Below the pieces are notes generated by a model that worked only from the letters and a program-made list of their open reading frames with translations, ran no database searches and was not told the origin of the DNA. A stretch of DNA of 64,000 nucleotides, taken from Alphaproteobacteria bacterium LSUCC0684. GTDB taxonomy: Bacteria > Pseudomonadota > Alphaproteobacteria > Puniceispirillales > UBA1172. A program made the position numbers and the translations under genes. Shown here piece by piece: positions 17,691 through 27,492 of the stretch. Each line of letters opens with the position of its first letter. Position 1 is the stretch's first letter. The stretch covers positions 1,822,638 through 1,886,637 of the forward strand of contig CP166130.1 of the NCBI GenBank assembly GCA_041228335.1. Direction: 5' to 3'.

Positions 17691-19028
17691 ATGCCCTGCT
17701 ACGCTCTTGTTGACTGCAACAACTTCTACGCTTCCTGTGAGCGGGTGTTTCAGCCCCGGCTCATCGGCCGGCCGGTGGTGGTGCTGTCGAACAACGATGG
17801 CTGTATCATCGCCCGATCCGATGAAGCCAAGGCGCTGGGCGTGCCCATGGGTGCCCCGCTCCATGAATACGAGTCGTTGCTGAAGCGTCACCAGGTGGCG
17901 GTGTTCTCATCGAATTACGCGCTTTACGGGGATATATCGGCCCGGGTGATGGATCAGCTCACCTTCTTCACCCCGGATGTGGAAGTCTACTCGATCGATG
18001 AGGCCTTTCTCGGCCTTGACGGGTTCGCCCCGGCCATGCTGCCGGATCACATGCGTCATCTCCGCCGGTCAATCCGGCAGTGGACGGGCATCCCGGTATC
18101 CGTCGGGGTGGCGCCGACCAAGACGCTGGCCAAACTCGCCAACCGGATTGCCAAGAAATACACCTCCGATGGCGTTTATGTCATGGACGACCCCGGGTTG
18201 ATGACCCGAATCCTCGGGGATATCGACGTTGAGGATATCTGGGGGATATCGAAACGCTGGGGGGCACGGCTCCGGCAGATGGGCATCGGCACCGCGCTCC
18301 AGCTCAGGCAGGCCAGCCCACGCCAGATCCGGCAGGCACTGTCGGTGGTGGGGGAACGCATCGTGCATGAACTCAACGGCCGGTCCTGCCTCGAGCTTGA
18401 AGAGGTTCAGCCACGCAAGACCATCATGTCCTCACGCAGTTTCGGCACCATGATCAGCGATAAGGCCAGTCTCGAGCAGGCTGTTGCAAGCCATACCGCA
18501 CGGGCGGCGGAAAAGCTCCGGCGACAACGCTCCCGTGCCGGGGGCATTTACGTCTTCATCCGCACCAACCGCTTCCGCCAGCAGGATCCGCAATACAGCA
18601 ACGCCGCCATGGTGGGGATGGATGAAGCCACGAGCGACACGGCCCGGCTTATCCAGGCAGCGATGGGCGCGCTCCGGCATCTGTGGCGGCCCGGTTATCG
18701 CTATCATAAAGCCGGTGTCATGCTGACCGAACTGGTGGATGATCACGGCGATCAGGCAAGTCTCTTCCGGACAAGCCTCTATGCCAGCGGACGGGACATG
18801 GCGGCCGAACGCCAGGCCAGCGATCGCCGCATGGCGGCCCTTGACCAGATCAATACCGCCATGGGTCAGGGAACGCTGTTCCATGCCGCCGAAGGCCTCA
18901 CCCCCAGGGGCCGTCACGATAAAACCCGCCACCACCTCATGCCGAAAGCCGAACGCTGGCGCATGCGATCGCGGTTCAAGTCACCTGCCTACACCACCCG
19001 GTGGAGTGATCTTGTCCGTGTCCGCTAG
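17691..19028 (+). CDS. umuC: DNA polymerase V catalytic subunit UmuC (Y-family)
   Basis: Translesion DNA polymerase of 445 residues. The Y-family palm motifs are clear: ALVDCNNFYASCERVFQP with the first catalytic Asp, and VYSIDEAFLGLDG with the SIDEAF signature. VGVAPTKTLAKLANRIAK and the helix-hairpin-helix region IWGISKRWGARLRQMGIGTA follow. The C-terminal half is the little-finger and UmuC-specific region. It is co-directional with umuD and lies 51 bp after it, so the pair should be one SOS operon. Convergent with the M20 amidohydrolase gene. Confidence 0.95.
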   Translation: MPCYALVDCNNFYASCERVFQPRLIGRPVVVLSNNDGCIIARSDEAKALGVPMGAPLHEYESLLKRHQVAVFSSNYALYGDISARVMDQLTFFTPDVEVYSIDEAFLGLDGFAPAMLPDHMRHLRRSIRQWTGIPVSVGVAPTKTLAKLANRIAKKYTSDGVYVMDDPGLMTRILGDIDVEDIWGISKRWGARLRQMGIGTALQLRQASPRQIRQALSVVGERIVHELNGRSCLELEEVQPRKTIMSSRSFGTMISDKASLEQAVASHTARAAEKLRRQRSRAGGIYVFIRTNRFRQQDPQYSNAAMVGMDEATSDTARLIQAAMGALRHLWRPGYRYHKAGVMLTELVDDHGDQASLFRTSLYASGRDMAAERQASDRRMAALDQINTAMGQGTLFHAAEGLTPRGRHDKTRHHLMPKAERWRMRSRFKSPAYTTRWSDLVRVR

Positions 19029-19049
19029 GGCGCGGCGGCAGGGGCGCGG

Positions 19050-20222
19050 CTATCCGCGGGGCAGTTCGGTTTCCACCAGACGCACCCAGTAGCTGGCGCC
19101 AAGTGGCAGCAGTTCATCATTGAAGTCATAGCCGGTGTTATGCAGCATCGCGCCTTCGCCACCGCCGCCAGCGCCAAGCCAGATATAGGCCCCGGGCTTT
19201 TCTTCAAGCATATAGGAGAAATCTTCGGAAGCCATGGACGGCGGCGCATCGAAAATCACGGCATCAGGGCCAAGCACTTCTTCGGCGATCCGGGCCGCGC
19301 GCTCGGCTTCGGCCGGATGATTGATCGTGGGCGGGTAGCCGGCCTCCCAGTCAAAGGTCATGCTGCAGTCATGGGCGGCGGCGATGCTTGCCGCGAGATG
19401 ACGGAGCTTATTCTGGATGAAGGCCCCGGTTTCGTGGCGGACATAGCGTGCCGTGCCGACTATCTCTGCTGTATCGGGAATCACGTTATGGGTGGAGCCG
19501 GCGTGAAACTGCGTGACCGAAACAACGGCCGGATCAATCGGGTCTATCCGGCGTGAGACCAGTGTCTGCATCGCCTGCACGAGGGCAGTGCCGGTGACGA
19601 TCGCATCAAGCGTTGTATGCGGCATGGCGGCGTGACCACCCCGGCCTGTCAAGGTGATGGTGAACATATCCGCCGCCGCCATCGAAGGCCCGCGCTGCAC
19701 CACCATCTTGCCGACATCAAGACCAGGCCAGTTATGCATGCCCCAGACCGTTTCCATCTTGAACTGCTGAAATATCCCATCGTCAATCATGGCCTTGCCG
19801 CCGGCGCCGCCTTCTTCGGCAGGCTGAAAGATAAGCGCAACCGTGCCGTCGAAATTCCGGGTTTCAGCGAGGTATTCCGCCGCCCCCAGAAGCATCGCCG
19901 TATGACCGTCATGGCCGCAGGCATGCATCCGTCCCGGGTTCTGCGAGACGTGTTCAAAACTGTTTTCTTCGGTCATCGGCAAGGCATCGATATCCGCGCG
20001 CAGGCCGATCATGCCCGACGAGCTTCCCTGCCCCCGGATAATCCCGATCACGCCGGTTTTACCCATGCCCCGATGGACTTCAATCCCGAAAGAGGCAAGT
20101 TTTTCAGCAATGAAATCCGAGGTCCATTGCTCCTCATACCCGAGTTCCGGGTGCTGATGCAGCTCACGCCGCCAGGCGGTCATTTCATCGTGGCGATCCG
20201 CGAGGGTATTGAGAACAGGCAT
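19050..20222 (-). CDS. M20 family amidohydrolase (hippurate/N-acyl-amino-acid hydrolase type)
   Basis: Metal-dependent amidohydrolase of 390 residues. Family marks are RRELHQHPELGYEE near the N-terminus, IGLRADIDALPM, MHACGHDGHTAMLLG (metal ligands), PAEEGGAGGKAMIDDG, and the late GSEDF-equivalent ASEDFSYMLEEKPG. Related enzymes hydrolyse N-acetyl amino acids, hippurate, indole-3-acetyl amino acids or N-acyl ectoine derivatives; the substrate is not determinable here. The start at 20222 has AGAGGAG upstream; the frame extends to 20357 without a better site. It is divergent from soxB, so a shared regulatory region is possible. Confidence 0.9.
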   Translation of the reverse strand: MPVLNTLADRHDEMTAWRRELHQHPELGYEEQWTSDFIAEKLASFGIEVHRGMGKTGVIGIIRGQGSSSGMIGLRADIDALPMTEENSFEHVSQNPGRMHACGHDGHTAMLLGAAEYLAETRNFDGTVALIFQPAEEGGAGGKAMIDDGIFQQFKMETVWGMHNWPGLDVGKMVVQRGPSMAAADMFTITLTGRGGHAAMPHTTLDAIVTGTALVQAMQTLVSRRIDPIDPAVVSVTQFHAGSTHNVIPDTAEIVGTARYVRHETGAFIQNKLRHLAASIAAAHDCSMTFDWEAGYPPTINHPAEAERAARIAEEVLGPDAVIFDAPPSMASEDFSYMLEEKPGAYIWLGAGGGGEGAMLHNTGYDFNDELLPLGASYWVRLVETELPRG

Positions 20223-20492
20223 AAACGCTCCTCTGATACGGTGGCATGCCGGATAGCTGGCACGGGATAATATACTCCTCCCGGATGATCTTGTCCAAGC
20301 CGCTGCCGCACCTTCCTGATCTGGCCAAATTGTCGCAATACTGCCACCATCTGGCAAGCTGTGCTAAAACATGCAAAATATATGTCGGAAGCATGAAAAC
20401 CCGTGTCGTTGCCAAGATAGGGAAAATTCCGGCTTTCGGTCACATTACGTCCATATTCCGGCAGGAGCCGGATCAACAGGGGAGATGGCTTC

Positions 20493-21788
20493 ATGGCTGA
20501 AACACCGAACAGGGGTGCACGCGGTCTTCCGGGTGGCAAGCCGAAATATTCGATTTTCTCGCTGGCGCGCAACGCCGCCTCCTATCATCAGGACTGGCAG
20601 CGGGCATGGCGCGCCCCTGAACCCAAGGCGGAATATGATGCCGTGATTGTGGGCGGCGGCGGCCACGGCCTTGCCACGGCCTATTACCTTGCCGCGGTAC
20701 ATGGCATGACCAATATCGCCGTGGTGGAAAAGGGCTGGCTCGGCGGCGGCAATACCGGCCGGAACACCACCATCATCCGTTCCAACTACATGTGGGATGA
20801 AAGCGCGGCCATCTATGATCACGCGCTCAAACTCTGGGAAGGCATGTCGCAGGACCTGAACTTCAACGTCATGTTCAGCCAGCGCGGCGTGCTGACCATC
20901 GCCCATAGCGAACACGAGTTGCGCGAAATGTCGCGGCGGGTGCATGCGATCCGGCTCAACGGCATCGACAGCGATGTGCTCGGCCCCGCCGAGATCAAGG
21001 CCTTTGTGCCGACGATCAATATCGACCCGACGATCCGTTATCCGGTGATGGGCGGCTTCCTCCAGCGCCGGGGCGGCACCGCGCGTCACGACGCCGTTGC
21101 CTGGGGTTATGCCCGGGCGGCCGATGATCTGGGTGTCGATATCATCCAGAACTGCGAGGTCACCGGCCTCCGCCGCAAAGCCGGACGGATCGAAGGCATT
21201 GAAACAACACGCGGGTTCATCAAGACACCCAAGGTGGGATGCGTCGTCGCCGGGCATTGCTCGGTGCTGGCGGCGATGGCGGATATCCGCCTGCCGATTG
21301 CCAGCCGCCCGCTGCAGGCCCTTGTATCCGAGCCGATCAAGCCGGTGCTTGATACGGTGATCATGTCGAACGCCGTGCATATGTATATCAGCCAGTCCGA
21401 CAAGGGCGAAATGGTGCTCGGCGCCGGGGTGGACAAATACAATTCCTACGCCCAGCGCGGCTCCTTCCCGGTGCCGGAACACATGATCGCGGCCGCGGTT
21501 GAGCTCTTCCCCATTCTGTCGCGCCTCAGGATGCTGCGTCACTGGGGCGGTATCGTCGATACATGCCCGGATGCCTCGCCCATCATTTCCAGAACAGAGG
21601 TGAACGGGCTCTATTTCAACTGCGGCTGGGGGACCGGCGGCTTCAAGGCGACGCCTGGCTCCGGTCATGTCTTTGCCGATCTCATTGCCAATGACCGCCC
21701 CAACGCGATTGCGGCGCCCTATTCGCTGGACCGGTTCCAGACCGGGCTCCTGATCGATGAACATGGCGCGGCCGGTGTGGCCCATTAG
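20493..21788 (+). CDS. soxB: Sarcosine oxidase subunit beta
   Basis: FAD-binding catalytic subunit of heterotetrameric sarcosine oxidase, which oxidises sarcosine to glycine and, with THF, makes methylene-THF. It has 431 residues; the dinucleotide-binding [14 protein letters not shown] begins at about residue 53, followed by [21 protein letters not shown], typical of SoxB. A GGGGAG ribosome site precedes the start. First gene of soxBDAG; soxD follows after 27 bp. About 270 bp of divergent promoter region separate it from the M20 gene. Confidence 0.96.
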   Translation: MAETPNRGARGLPGGKPKYSIFSLARNAASYHQDWQRAWRAPEPKAEYDAVIVGGGGHGLATAYYLAAVHGMTNIAVVEKGWLGGGNTGRNTTIIRSNYMWDESAAIYDHALKLWEGMSQDLNFNVMFSQRGVLTIAHSEHELREMSRRVHAIRLNGIDSDVLGPAEIKAFVPTINIDPTIRYPVMGGFLQRRGGTARHDAVAWGYARAADDLGVDIIQNCEVTGLRRKAGRIEGIETTRGFIKTPKVGCVVAGHCSVLAAMADIRLPIASRPLQALVSEPIKPVLDTVIMSNAVHMYISQSDKGEMVLGAGVDKYNSYAQRGSFPVPEHMIAAAVELFPILSRLRMLRHWGGIVDTCPDASPIISRTEVNGLYFNCGWGTGGFKATPGSGHVFADLIANDRPNAIAAPYSLDRFQTGLLIDEHGAAGVAH

Positions 21789-21815
21789 AACCTGATGGCT
21801 TGAAGGGAGTTTGCG

Positions 21816-22178
21816 ATGCTGCTGATCACGTGCCCTCACTGTGGCGAACGCGACGAAGTTGAATTTACCTGTGGCGGGGAGGCCCATATCCTCCGGCCTC
21901 TGGCTGAAAACGCCATCACCGATGCCGAATTTGCGGATTATCTGTTCCTCCGGGAAAACACCAAAGGCGTGTTTCTGGAACGCTGGCGCCATGCCGCCGG
22001 ATGCCGCCGCTGGTTCAACATGGCAAGAGATACCGTGACCCATGAGATCATCGAGATCTATCCCATGGGGGCGCTGCCTCAAAGCGAAGCTGGCAAAAAA
22101 GCCTATGAGATCAACTGGCGCCGCAAGACCGCGGCGGAAGCTGCCGCAAGACCTTCCGGCAAAGGGAAGAAAGCATGA
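21816..22178 (+). CDS. soxD: Sarcosine oxidase subunit delta
   Basis: Small zinc-containing subunit of the heterotetrameric enzyme. It has 120 residues, longer than the usual ~100 because of a Lys/Ala-rich tail. The N-terminal zinc motif CPHCGERDEVEFTCGGEAH supplies three Cys and a His, and YLFLRENTKGVFLERWRH and GCRRWFN follow as in other SoxD proteins. The stop overlaps the soxA start in an ATGA junction, implying translational coupling. Confidence 0.96.
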   Translation: MLLITCPHCGERDEVEFTCGGEAHILRPLAENAITDAEFADYLFLRENTKGVFLERWRHAAGCRRWFNMARDTVTHEIIEIYPMGALPQSEAGKKAYEINWRRKTAAEAAARPSGKGKKA

Positions 22179-25100
22179 TGAAGAGATCAACACTGAACGC
22201 GGGTTCCATGCGCCTTCAATCCGGTGGGCGGATCAATCGTGATCGGCTGATCCCCTTTACATTCGATGGCAGGACCTATGCCGGTTTCGAGGGCGATACC
22301 CTCGCCTCGGCCCTGCTTGCCCATGACGTGCATCTGGTCGGGCGCAGTTTCAAATATCATCGCCCGCGGGGGATCATGTCGGCGGGCAGCGAAGAGCCGA
22401 ACGCGCTTATCCGTCTCGGCGAAGGGGCACGGATTGAACCAAACCTCCGCGCCACCCAGATTGAGCTCTACCCCGATCTGAAAAGCGAAAGCCAGAACAG
22501 ATGGCCATCGCTGCATTTCGATATCGGTGCGATCAATTCGTTTTTCCATCGCCTGCTTCCGGCCGCTTTCTATTACAAGACCTTCATGTGGCCCGCCAAT
22601 ATGTGGATGACCTATGAGCATTTCATCCGCCGGGCGGCCGGCCTCGGCAAGGCGGCAACCGATCACGACGATCCGGACAGGTATGAGAAAACCCACGCCC
22701 ATGCCGATGTGCTTGTTGCCGGTGGCGGCGCAAGCGGATTGATGGCTGCACTGGCAGCGGGGCGGGCGGGGGCGCGCGTCATTCTCGCCGATGAGCAGAA
22801 CGAGTTCGGCGGCTGGCTTCTTTCTGAAACCGACACCGCGGTTGACGGCAAGCCGGGCGCGGACTGGGTTCAGGAAATCACCGCCGAGCTTTCCTCCCTG
22901 CCAAATGTCACCCTGCTGCCACGGACGACGGTCTTTGCCTATATGGACCACAACTACCTGACGCTGATGGAACGGGTGACCGACCATCTCGGCGCAACCC
23001 CGGCGCATCTGCCGCGGCAGCGCCTTTGGAAGGTGCGGGCCGGAAATGTCGTGCTGGCCCAGGGCTGCCATGAACGGCCGCTTGTTTTCGGCGGCAATGA
23101 TCTGCCCGGGGTGATGCTTTCGGGTGCTGTCCGCAGTTATGTCAACCGCTACGCTGTTGCCCCGGGGCGGCGCGCGGTGGTGGTGACGAATAACGATGAT
23201 GCGTATCGCACTGCCCTTGCGCTGGCTGATGCCGGGGTCTATATCCGCGCCATCATCGACATGCGCCCGGCGCCCGGCACGTCGCTCGTTACCGAAGCGA
23301 TCCGTCGCGGGATCGATGTTCATACCGGCCATGCCGTGCTGGAAGCGGTGGGCAATCATCGGGTCAGCCGCATCAAGGCTGCCCGCATCAACCCCCGCAC
23401 CGCCGAAGTGGACGGGGACATGTTCTATATTGACTGCGATCTGCTCGCCATGTCCGGCGGGTTCACCCCGATTGTCAACCTGCACAGCCAGGCCCGCGGC
23501 AAGCTTTCCTGGAACGAAAAGCATCTCTGCTTTGTGCCGTCGACCTACCATGAAGCCGCGCAGTCCGTGGGGGCATGCAACGGCACGTTCGACCTTGCCC
23601 GGGCGATGGATGAAGGCGCCAAAGCCGGTGCCGCGGCCGCGGAAAACCGGGGATTTTCCGGCCATGTTCCTGCCTGCCCTGCGGTTGAAGCTCCGGCGCA
23701 GGAATACACGCCGCAAGCGCTCTGGAAAGTTCCGACCGATGCCAGTCCGGGCGCCGGGCCCAAAGCCTTCATCGACTTCCAGAACGATGTCACCGCCAAC
23801 GATATCAAACTGGCTGTCCGCGAAGGATATCATTCGGTGGAGCATGTCAAGCGCTACACCACCAACGGGATGGCCACCGATCAGGGCAAGACCTCGAATA
23901 TCAATGCCCTCGGGATTATCGCCGATCAGCTGGATGACGAGATCCCCAATGTCGGCACGACCACCTTCCGTCTTCCCTACACGCCATCGTCCCTCGGGGC
24001 GATTGCCGGGCGGGATATCAAGAATCTGTTCGATCCCATCCGCCTCACCCGCATGAATGAATGGCACGAAGCCCAAGGCGCGAGGTTTGAGCATGTCGGT
24101 CAGTGGATGCGGGCCTGGTACTACCCCAAGCCCGGGGAAGACATGAAGGCTGCCGTCAACAGAGAGGTGAAGGCCGCCCGCACCACCGCCGGCATCCTCG
24201 ATGCCTCGACCCTCGGCAAGATCGATATCCGCGGCAAGGATGCCGCCGAATTCCTCAATCGCGTCTATACCAACGCCTGGCTTAAACTGCCCGTGGGCAA
24301 GTGCCGCTATGGCCTGATGCTGAAAGATGACGGCATGGTCATGGATGACGGGGTGACATCCCGGCTCGGGGAAACTCATTTCCATATGACCACCACCACC
24401 GGCGGGGCCGCAAGGATGCTGGACTGGCTTGAGGAATGGCACCAGACGGAATGGCCGGAACTTGAAGTCTATATGACCAGCGTAACCGAACAATGGTCGG
24501 TGGCCACGGTCTCAGGGCCGAACGCAAGATTGATCCTCGAGAAAGCCGGATGTTCCGTCCCTCTCAGCGATGAAGCTTTCCCGTTCATGTCCTTCCGTGA
24601 AGGGACAATCTCGGGCCTGCCGGTACGGATCTTCCGCATTTCCTTTACCGGCGAGCTCAGTTTTGAGATCAACACCCCGGCCCGGCTCGGCCTTGCCTTG
24701 TGGAAAAATCTCATGGCCGCCGGCGAGGACCATGGCCTGACCGCTTACGGCACCGAAGCGATGCATGTATTGCGGGCGGAAAAGGGCTTCATCATTGTGG
24801 GGCAGGAAACCGATGGATCGGTTACCCCCCATGATCTCGGCATGGACTGGATCATTTCCAAGGCCAAGGCCGACTTCATCGGCAAACGCGCGCTGGAACG
24901 TCAAAGCATGAGTTTCACCAACAGAAAACAGCTGGTGGGACTGGTTACCGAAAACCCCGAAGAGGTCATACCCGAAGGTGCCCATGCCGTGCTTGACCCG
25001 AACGAGCCCATGCCCATGACCATGCTCGGGCAGGTGACGTCATCCTACTACTCCCCCAATCTCGGGCATTCGATCGCAATGGCCATGCTCAAGGGCGGCC

Positions 25101-25216
25101 ATGCGATGAAAGGCCAGACCGTCTGGTTCCCGATGATTGATGGACGTCCACCTATCAAGGCCAGGATTACCGATACGGTTTTCTATGACCCCAAAGGAGA
25201 AAAGATCAATGGCTAA
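22175..25216 (+). CDS. soxA: Sarcosine oxidase subunit alpha
   Basis: Largest subunit (1013 residues). The N-terminal ferredoxin-like region has GDTLASALLAHDVHLVGRS and YHRPRGIMSAGSEEPNA; the NAD-binding site VAGGGASGLMAALAAGRAG begins near residue 180; the C-terminal third is a GcvT-type aminomethyltransferase domain (about 615-1000) that would catch the formaldehyde equivalent on THF. Substrate channelling between FAD and THF sites is known for this enzyme class. It overlaps soxD by 4 bp and soxG by 8 bp. Confidence 0.97.
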   Translation: MMKRSTLNAGSMRLQSGGRINRDRLIPFTFDGRTYAGFEGDTLASALLAHDVHLVGRSFKYHRPRGIMSAGSEEPNALIRLGEGARIEPNLRATQIELYPDLKSESQNRWPSLHFDIGAINSFFHRLLPAAFYYKTFMWPANMWMTYEHFIRRAAGLGKAATDHDDPDRYEKTHAHADVLVAGGGASGLMAALAAGRAGARVILADEQNEFGGWLLSETDTAVDGKPGADWVQEITAELSSLPNVTLLPRTTVFAYMDHNYLTLMERVTDHLGATPAHLPRQRLWKVRAGNVVLAQGCHERPLVFGGNDLPGVMLSGAVRSYVNRYAVAPGRRAVVVTNNDDAYRTALALADAGVYIRAIIDMRPAPGTSLVTEAIRRGIDVHTGHAVLEAVGNHRVSRIKAARINPRTAEVDGDMFYIDCDLLAMSGGFTPIVNLHSQARGKLSWNEKHLCFVPSTYHEAAQSVGACNGTFDLARAMDEGAKAGAAAAENRGFSGHVPACPAVEAPAQEYTPQALWKVPTDASPGAGPKAFIDFQNDVTANDIKLAVREGYHSVEHVKRYTTNGMATDQGKTSNINALGIIADQLDDEIPNVGTTTFRLPYTPSSLGAIAGRDIKNLFDPIRLTRMNEWHEAQGARFEHVGQWMRAWYYPKPGEDMKAAVNREVKAARTTAGILDASTLGKIDIRGKDAAEFLNRVYTNAWLKLPVGKCRYGLMLKDDGMVMDDGVTSRLGETHFHMTTTTGGAARMLDWLEEWHQTEWPELEVYMTSVTEQWSVATVSGPNARLILEKAGCSVPLSDEAFPFMSFREGTISGLPVRIFRISFTGELSFEINTPARLGLALWKNLMAAGEDHGLTAYGTEAMHVLRAEKGFIIVGQETDGSVTPHDLGMDWIISKAKADFIGKRALERQSMSFTNRKQLVGLVTENPEEVIPEGAHAVLDPNEPMPMTMLGQVTSSYYSPNLGHSIAMAMLKGGHAMKGQTVWFPMIDGRPPIKARITDTVFYDPKGEKING

Positions 25217-25820
25217 CCTCAGGAATATTCCCGGGCAATCCGCCCTGCGCGGCCTGCCAGAAACGAGCGCGCCTTGCCTGGACGGCTCGGCTGGCGCAAC
25301 GATCATCCGCGATACCGGGGTGAGCGACAAGATCAACCTGCGGGCCTCGCCGGATAACATGGCTCTTCGTCGCGCCGTCAAGCGCAGCGTCGGCACCGAT
25401 CTGCCCCTTGATGCAAACACCTTTGCCGCCGCCGGTGACCGCATGGTGATCTGGCTCGGCCCGGATGAATGGATGATCATGGCGGAAAACGGGGCGGCGC
25501 CATCGATCATCGCCGAATGCGACACGCCCGAGGCCGGGCACGTTGCCGCGACCGATGTCAGCGATGCGATCGGTGCGGTGACCATGAAAGGCCCGCATGT
25601 GCGGGCGGTGCTGGCCAAGCATTGCGGGCTGGATTTTCACCACGAAGCCTTCACGCCGGGCATGGCGCAGCAGAGCCTGCTTTCCCATGCCGGGGTGACG
25701 ATTGCATGTCTCAAGACAGATTGTTTTCTTGTCATCGGGCGGTCAAGCTTCATGCCCTATATCGTGGCGCTGATGCAGGATGCCTCCATCGAATTTGGTT
25801 TTGATTATCACGCCGCCTGA
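25209..25820 (+). CDS. soxG: Sarcosine oxidase subunit gamma
   Basis: Fourth subunit of the complex, 203 residues, with the family patterns INLRASPDNMALRRAVKRSVGTDLP (split here as INLRASPDN and VGTDLP), RMVIWLGPDEWMI, and the late CLKTDCFLVIGRSSF. It is needed for assembly of the heterotetramer. The start at 25209 is the ATG inside the soxA stop region (ATGGCTAA); the frame is open from 25137 but would overlap soxA by 80 bp. A strong terminator follows 33 bp downstream. Confidence 0.94.
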   Translation: MANLRNIPGQSALRGLPETSAPCLDGSAGATIIRDTGVSDKINLRASPDNMALRRAVKRSVGTDLPLDANTFAAAGDRMVIWLGPDEWMIMAENGAAPSIIAECDTPEAGHVAATDVSDAIGAVTMKGPHVRAVLAKHCGLDFHHEAFTPGMAQQSLLSHAGVTIACLKTDCFLVIGRSSFMPYIVALMQDASIEFGFDYHAA

Positions 25821-25852
25821 ATGGGGCCAGCCCGGATTCTGGCCCATATCAG

Positions 25853-25883
25853 AAAAAAACCGGGGCAATGACCCCGGTTTTTT
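25853..25883. terminator. Bidirectional intrinsic terminator between soxG and the mttB-like gene
   Basis: CCGGGG (25860-25865), loop CAATGA, CCCCGG (25872-25877), flanked by seven A before and six T after, so it acts on both strands. It sits between the convergent ends of soxG and the methyltransferase gene. Just upstream, 25823-25847 can form a second, imperfect CCAG/CTGG stem. Confidence 0.92.
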
Positions 25884-25904
25884 GTGGCCGCGATTATCGG
25901 CAGA

Positions 25905-27455
25905 TCAATATTCGGCGTCAGGCAACTCTTCCATGCGCTTGGCCTTGAACGCCTGCAGGGCCTCATCGATTGCCGGGTCAAGCGCCGGGGCCTCGTATTC
26001 GGCCAGCATCTGCCTTGCCTTGTTTTCCGCCCTTTTCGCGCTTTCGATATAGCCTTCGGAACTCCATTGCTCAAAGGTGTTGTTATCCGCCATTTCCGAC
26101 CGCCAGAAAGCGTTTTCAAAATTGGCCTGGGTATGGCTTGAACCGAGGAAATGCTTGCCCGGGCCGGTTTCACGGATAGCATCCATTGCCTGGCCGTTTT
26201 CAGAGATATCAATACCGCCCACCATGCGTCCCATCATGGTCAGCTGATCGGCATCAAGGATGAGTTTGCGGAAGTCAGAAACAAGCCCGCCTTCCATCCA
26301 GCCTGCCGCATGGAGCACGAAATTCACCCCGCCAAGGACCGTCGGCGTGATCGTATGCGCGCTTTCATACGCGGCCTGGGCATCGGCGGTCTTGGCTGCT
26401 GTCAGCGATCCGCCGGAACGGAAAGGCACCCCGAGACGGCGGGCAAGCTTGGCGCATCCATAGAGCACCATGGCAGGTTCGGGGGTGCCGAAGGTCGGCG
26501 CGCCTGTCTGCATCGACATCGATGAGGCAAAAGAGCCGAATATCACCGGCGTGCCGGGATTGATGAGCTGGGCAAAGGCAATTCCGCTCATGGCTTCGGC
26601 CAGTGTCTGGGCCAGCGTGCCGGCAACCGATACAGGCGACATCGCCCCGGCCAGGATGAACGGCGCGGTGATCACCGCCTGCCCGGTCCGGGCATAGGCC
26701 TTGAGGGCGCCAAGCATCGTCTCATCCCAGGTCATCGGGGAATTGGCGTTGATCAGGCTGGTCATCACCGCGTTCTGATTGACGAAATCCTCCCCGAAGA
26801 GAATCTTCGACATGGCGATGCTGTCTTTGGCCCTCTCCGCCGAGGTCACCGATCCCATATAGGGTTTGTCGGAATATTTCATATGCGTATAGATCATCTC
26901 GAGGTGACGTTTCGGCACCGGCAGATCCACCGGCTCACAGACCGTGCCGCCGGAATGATGCAGGCCGGGATGCATATAGACGATTTTCACGATATTGCGG
27001 AAATCCTCGATCGTTGCATAGCGGCGCTCACCTTCAAGATCACGGATGAAGGGCGGGCCATAAACCGGGGCGAAAACCGTGTTGTTTCCGCCGATCACCA
27101 CCGATCTTTCAGGGTTGCGGGCATGCTGGGTGAACTCGGACGGAGCTCTTTTGCATAATTCCCGGCACATGCCGCGCGGGAAATGGACGCGCTCACCTTG
27201 GACATCCGCCCCGGCATCTTTGAGGATGGCAAGAGCTTCGGGATCATCCTTGAAATCAATGCCGATCTCTTCGAGGATGGTCTCGGCGTTGTTTTCAATG
27301 ATCTCGGCGCCTTCATCGGAAAGCACATCAAACACCGGCATGTTGCGGGTGATATAAGGCCTGGACATGGCCCCTGATGCAGCACGGATGGCACGGCGGG
27401 CATCTCGACCACCTCCACGGCGGGAACGACGTTCAGTTTCTTTTGCTTCGGTCAT
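25905..27455 (-). CDS. MttB-family (non-pyrrolysine) methylamine/betaine:corrinoid methyltransferase
   Basis: Protein of 516 residues of the trimethylamine methyltransferase superfamily. After a basic 30-residue leader come the family segments NAETILEEIGIDFKDDPEAL, GGTVCEPVDLPVPKRHLEM, YMGSVTSAERAKDSI, and VIFGSFASSMSMQTGAPTFG. There is no in-frame stop, so no pyrrolysine; non-Pyl members include the glycine betaine methyltransferase MtgB. The neighbours (soxBDAG and a dimethylglycine dehydrogenase-like gene) and the corrinoid operon at 50941-56001 support glycine betaine or a related quaternary amine as substrate, by inference. Acts in the cytoplasm with a corrinoid protein. It lies 37 bp after the flavoprotein gene, likely one operon. 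Confidence 0.88.
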   Translation of the reverse strand: MTEAKETERRSRRGGGRDARRAIRAASGAMSRPYITRNMPVFDVLSDEGAEIIENNAETILEEIGIDFKDDPEALAILKDAGADVQGERVHFPRGMCRELCKRAPSEFTQHARNPERSVVIGGNNTVFAPVYGPPFIRDLEGERRYATIEDFRNIVKIVYMHPGLHHSGGTVCEPVDLPVPKRHLEMIYTHMKYSDKPYMGSVTSAERAKDSIAMSKILFGEDFVNQNAVMTSLINANSPMTWDETMLGALKAYARTGQAVITAPFILAGAMSPVSVAGTLAQTLAEAMSGIAFAQLINPGTPVIFGSFASSMSMQTGAPTFGTPEPAMVLYGCAKLARRLGVPFRSGGSLTAAKTADAQAAYESAHTITPTVLGGVNFVLHAAGWMEGGLVSDFRKLILDADQLTMMGRMVGGIDISENGQAMDAIRETGPGKHFLGSSHTQANFENAFWRSEMADNNTFEQWSSEGYIESAKRAENKARQMLAEYEAPALDPAIDEALQAFKAKRMEELPDAEY

Positions 27456-27492
27456 GATATGATCCTGTCTGATCGTTTTCTGTTAGACTGCT

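Noticed and set aside
20445-22193. 582-codon minus-strand frame over soxB and soxD
   Set aside because: Antisense shadow of two clear sarcosine oxidase genes; no domain seen.
22187-24493. 768-codon open frame on the minus strand
   Set aside because: It is fully antisense to soxA, whose domains are unmistakable. Long antisense frames are common in GC-rich DNA, and its residues look like shadow translation (His, Arg and Gly rich, no family).
25905-27455. Pyrrolysine-containing trimethylamine methyltransferase
   Set aside because: The frame has no internal TAG, and no pylTSBCD genes are present in the window.
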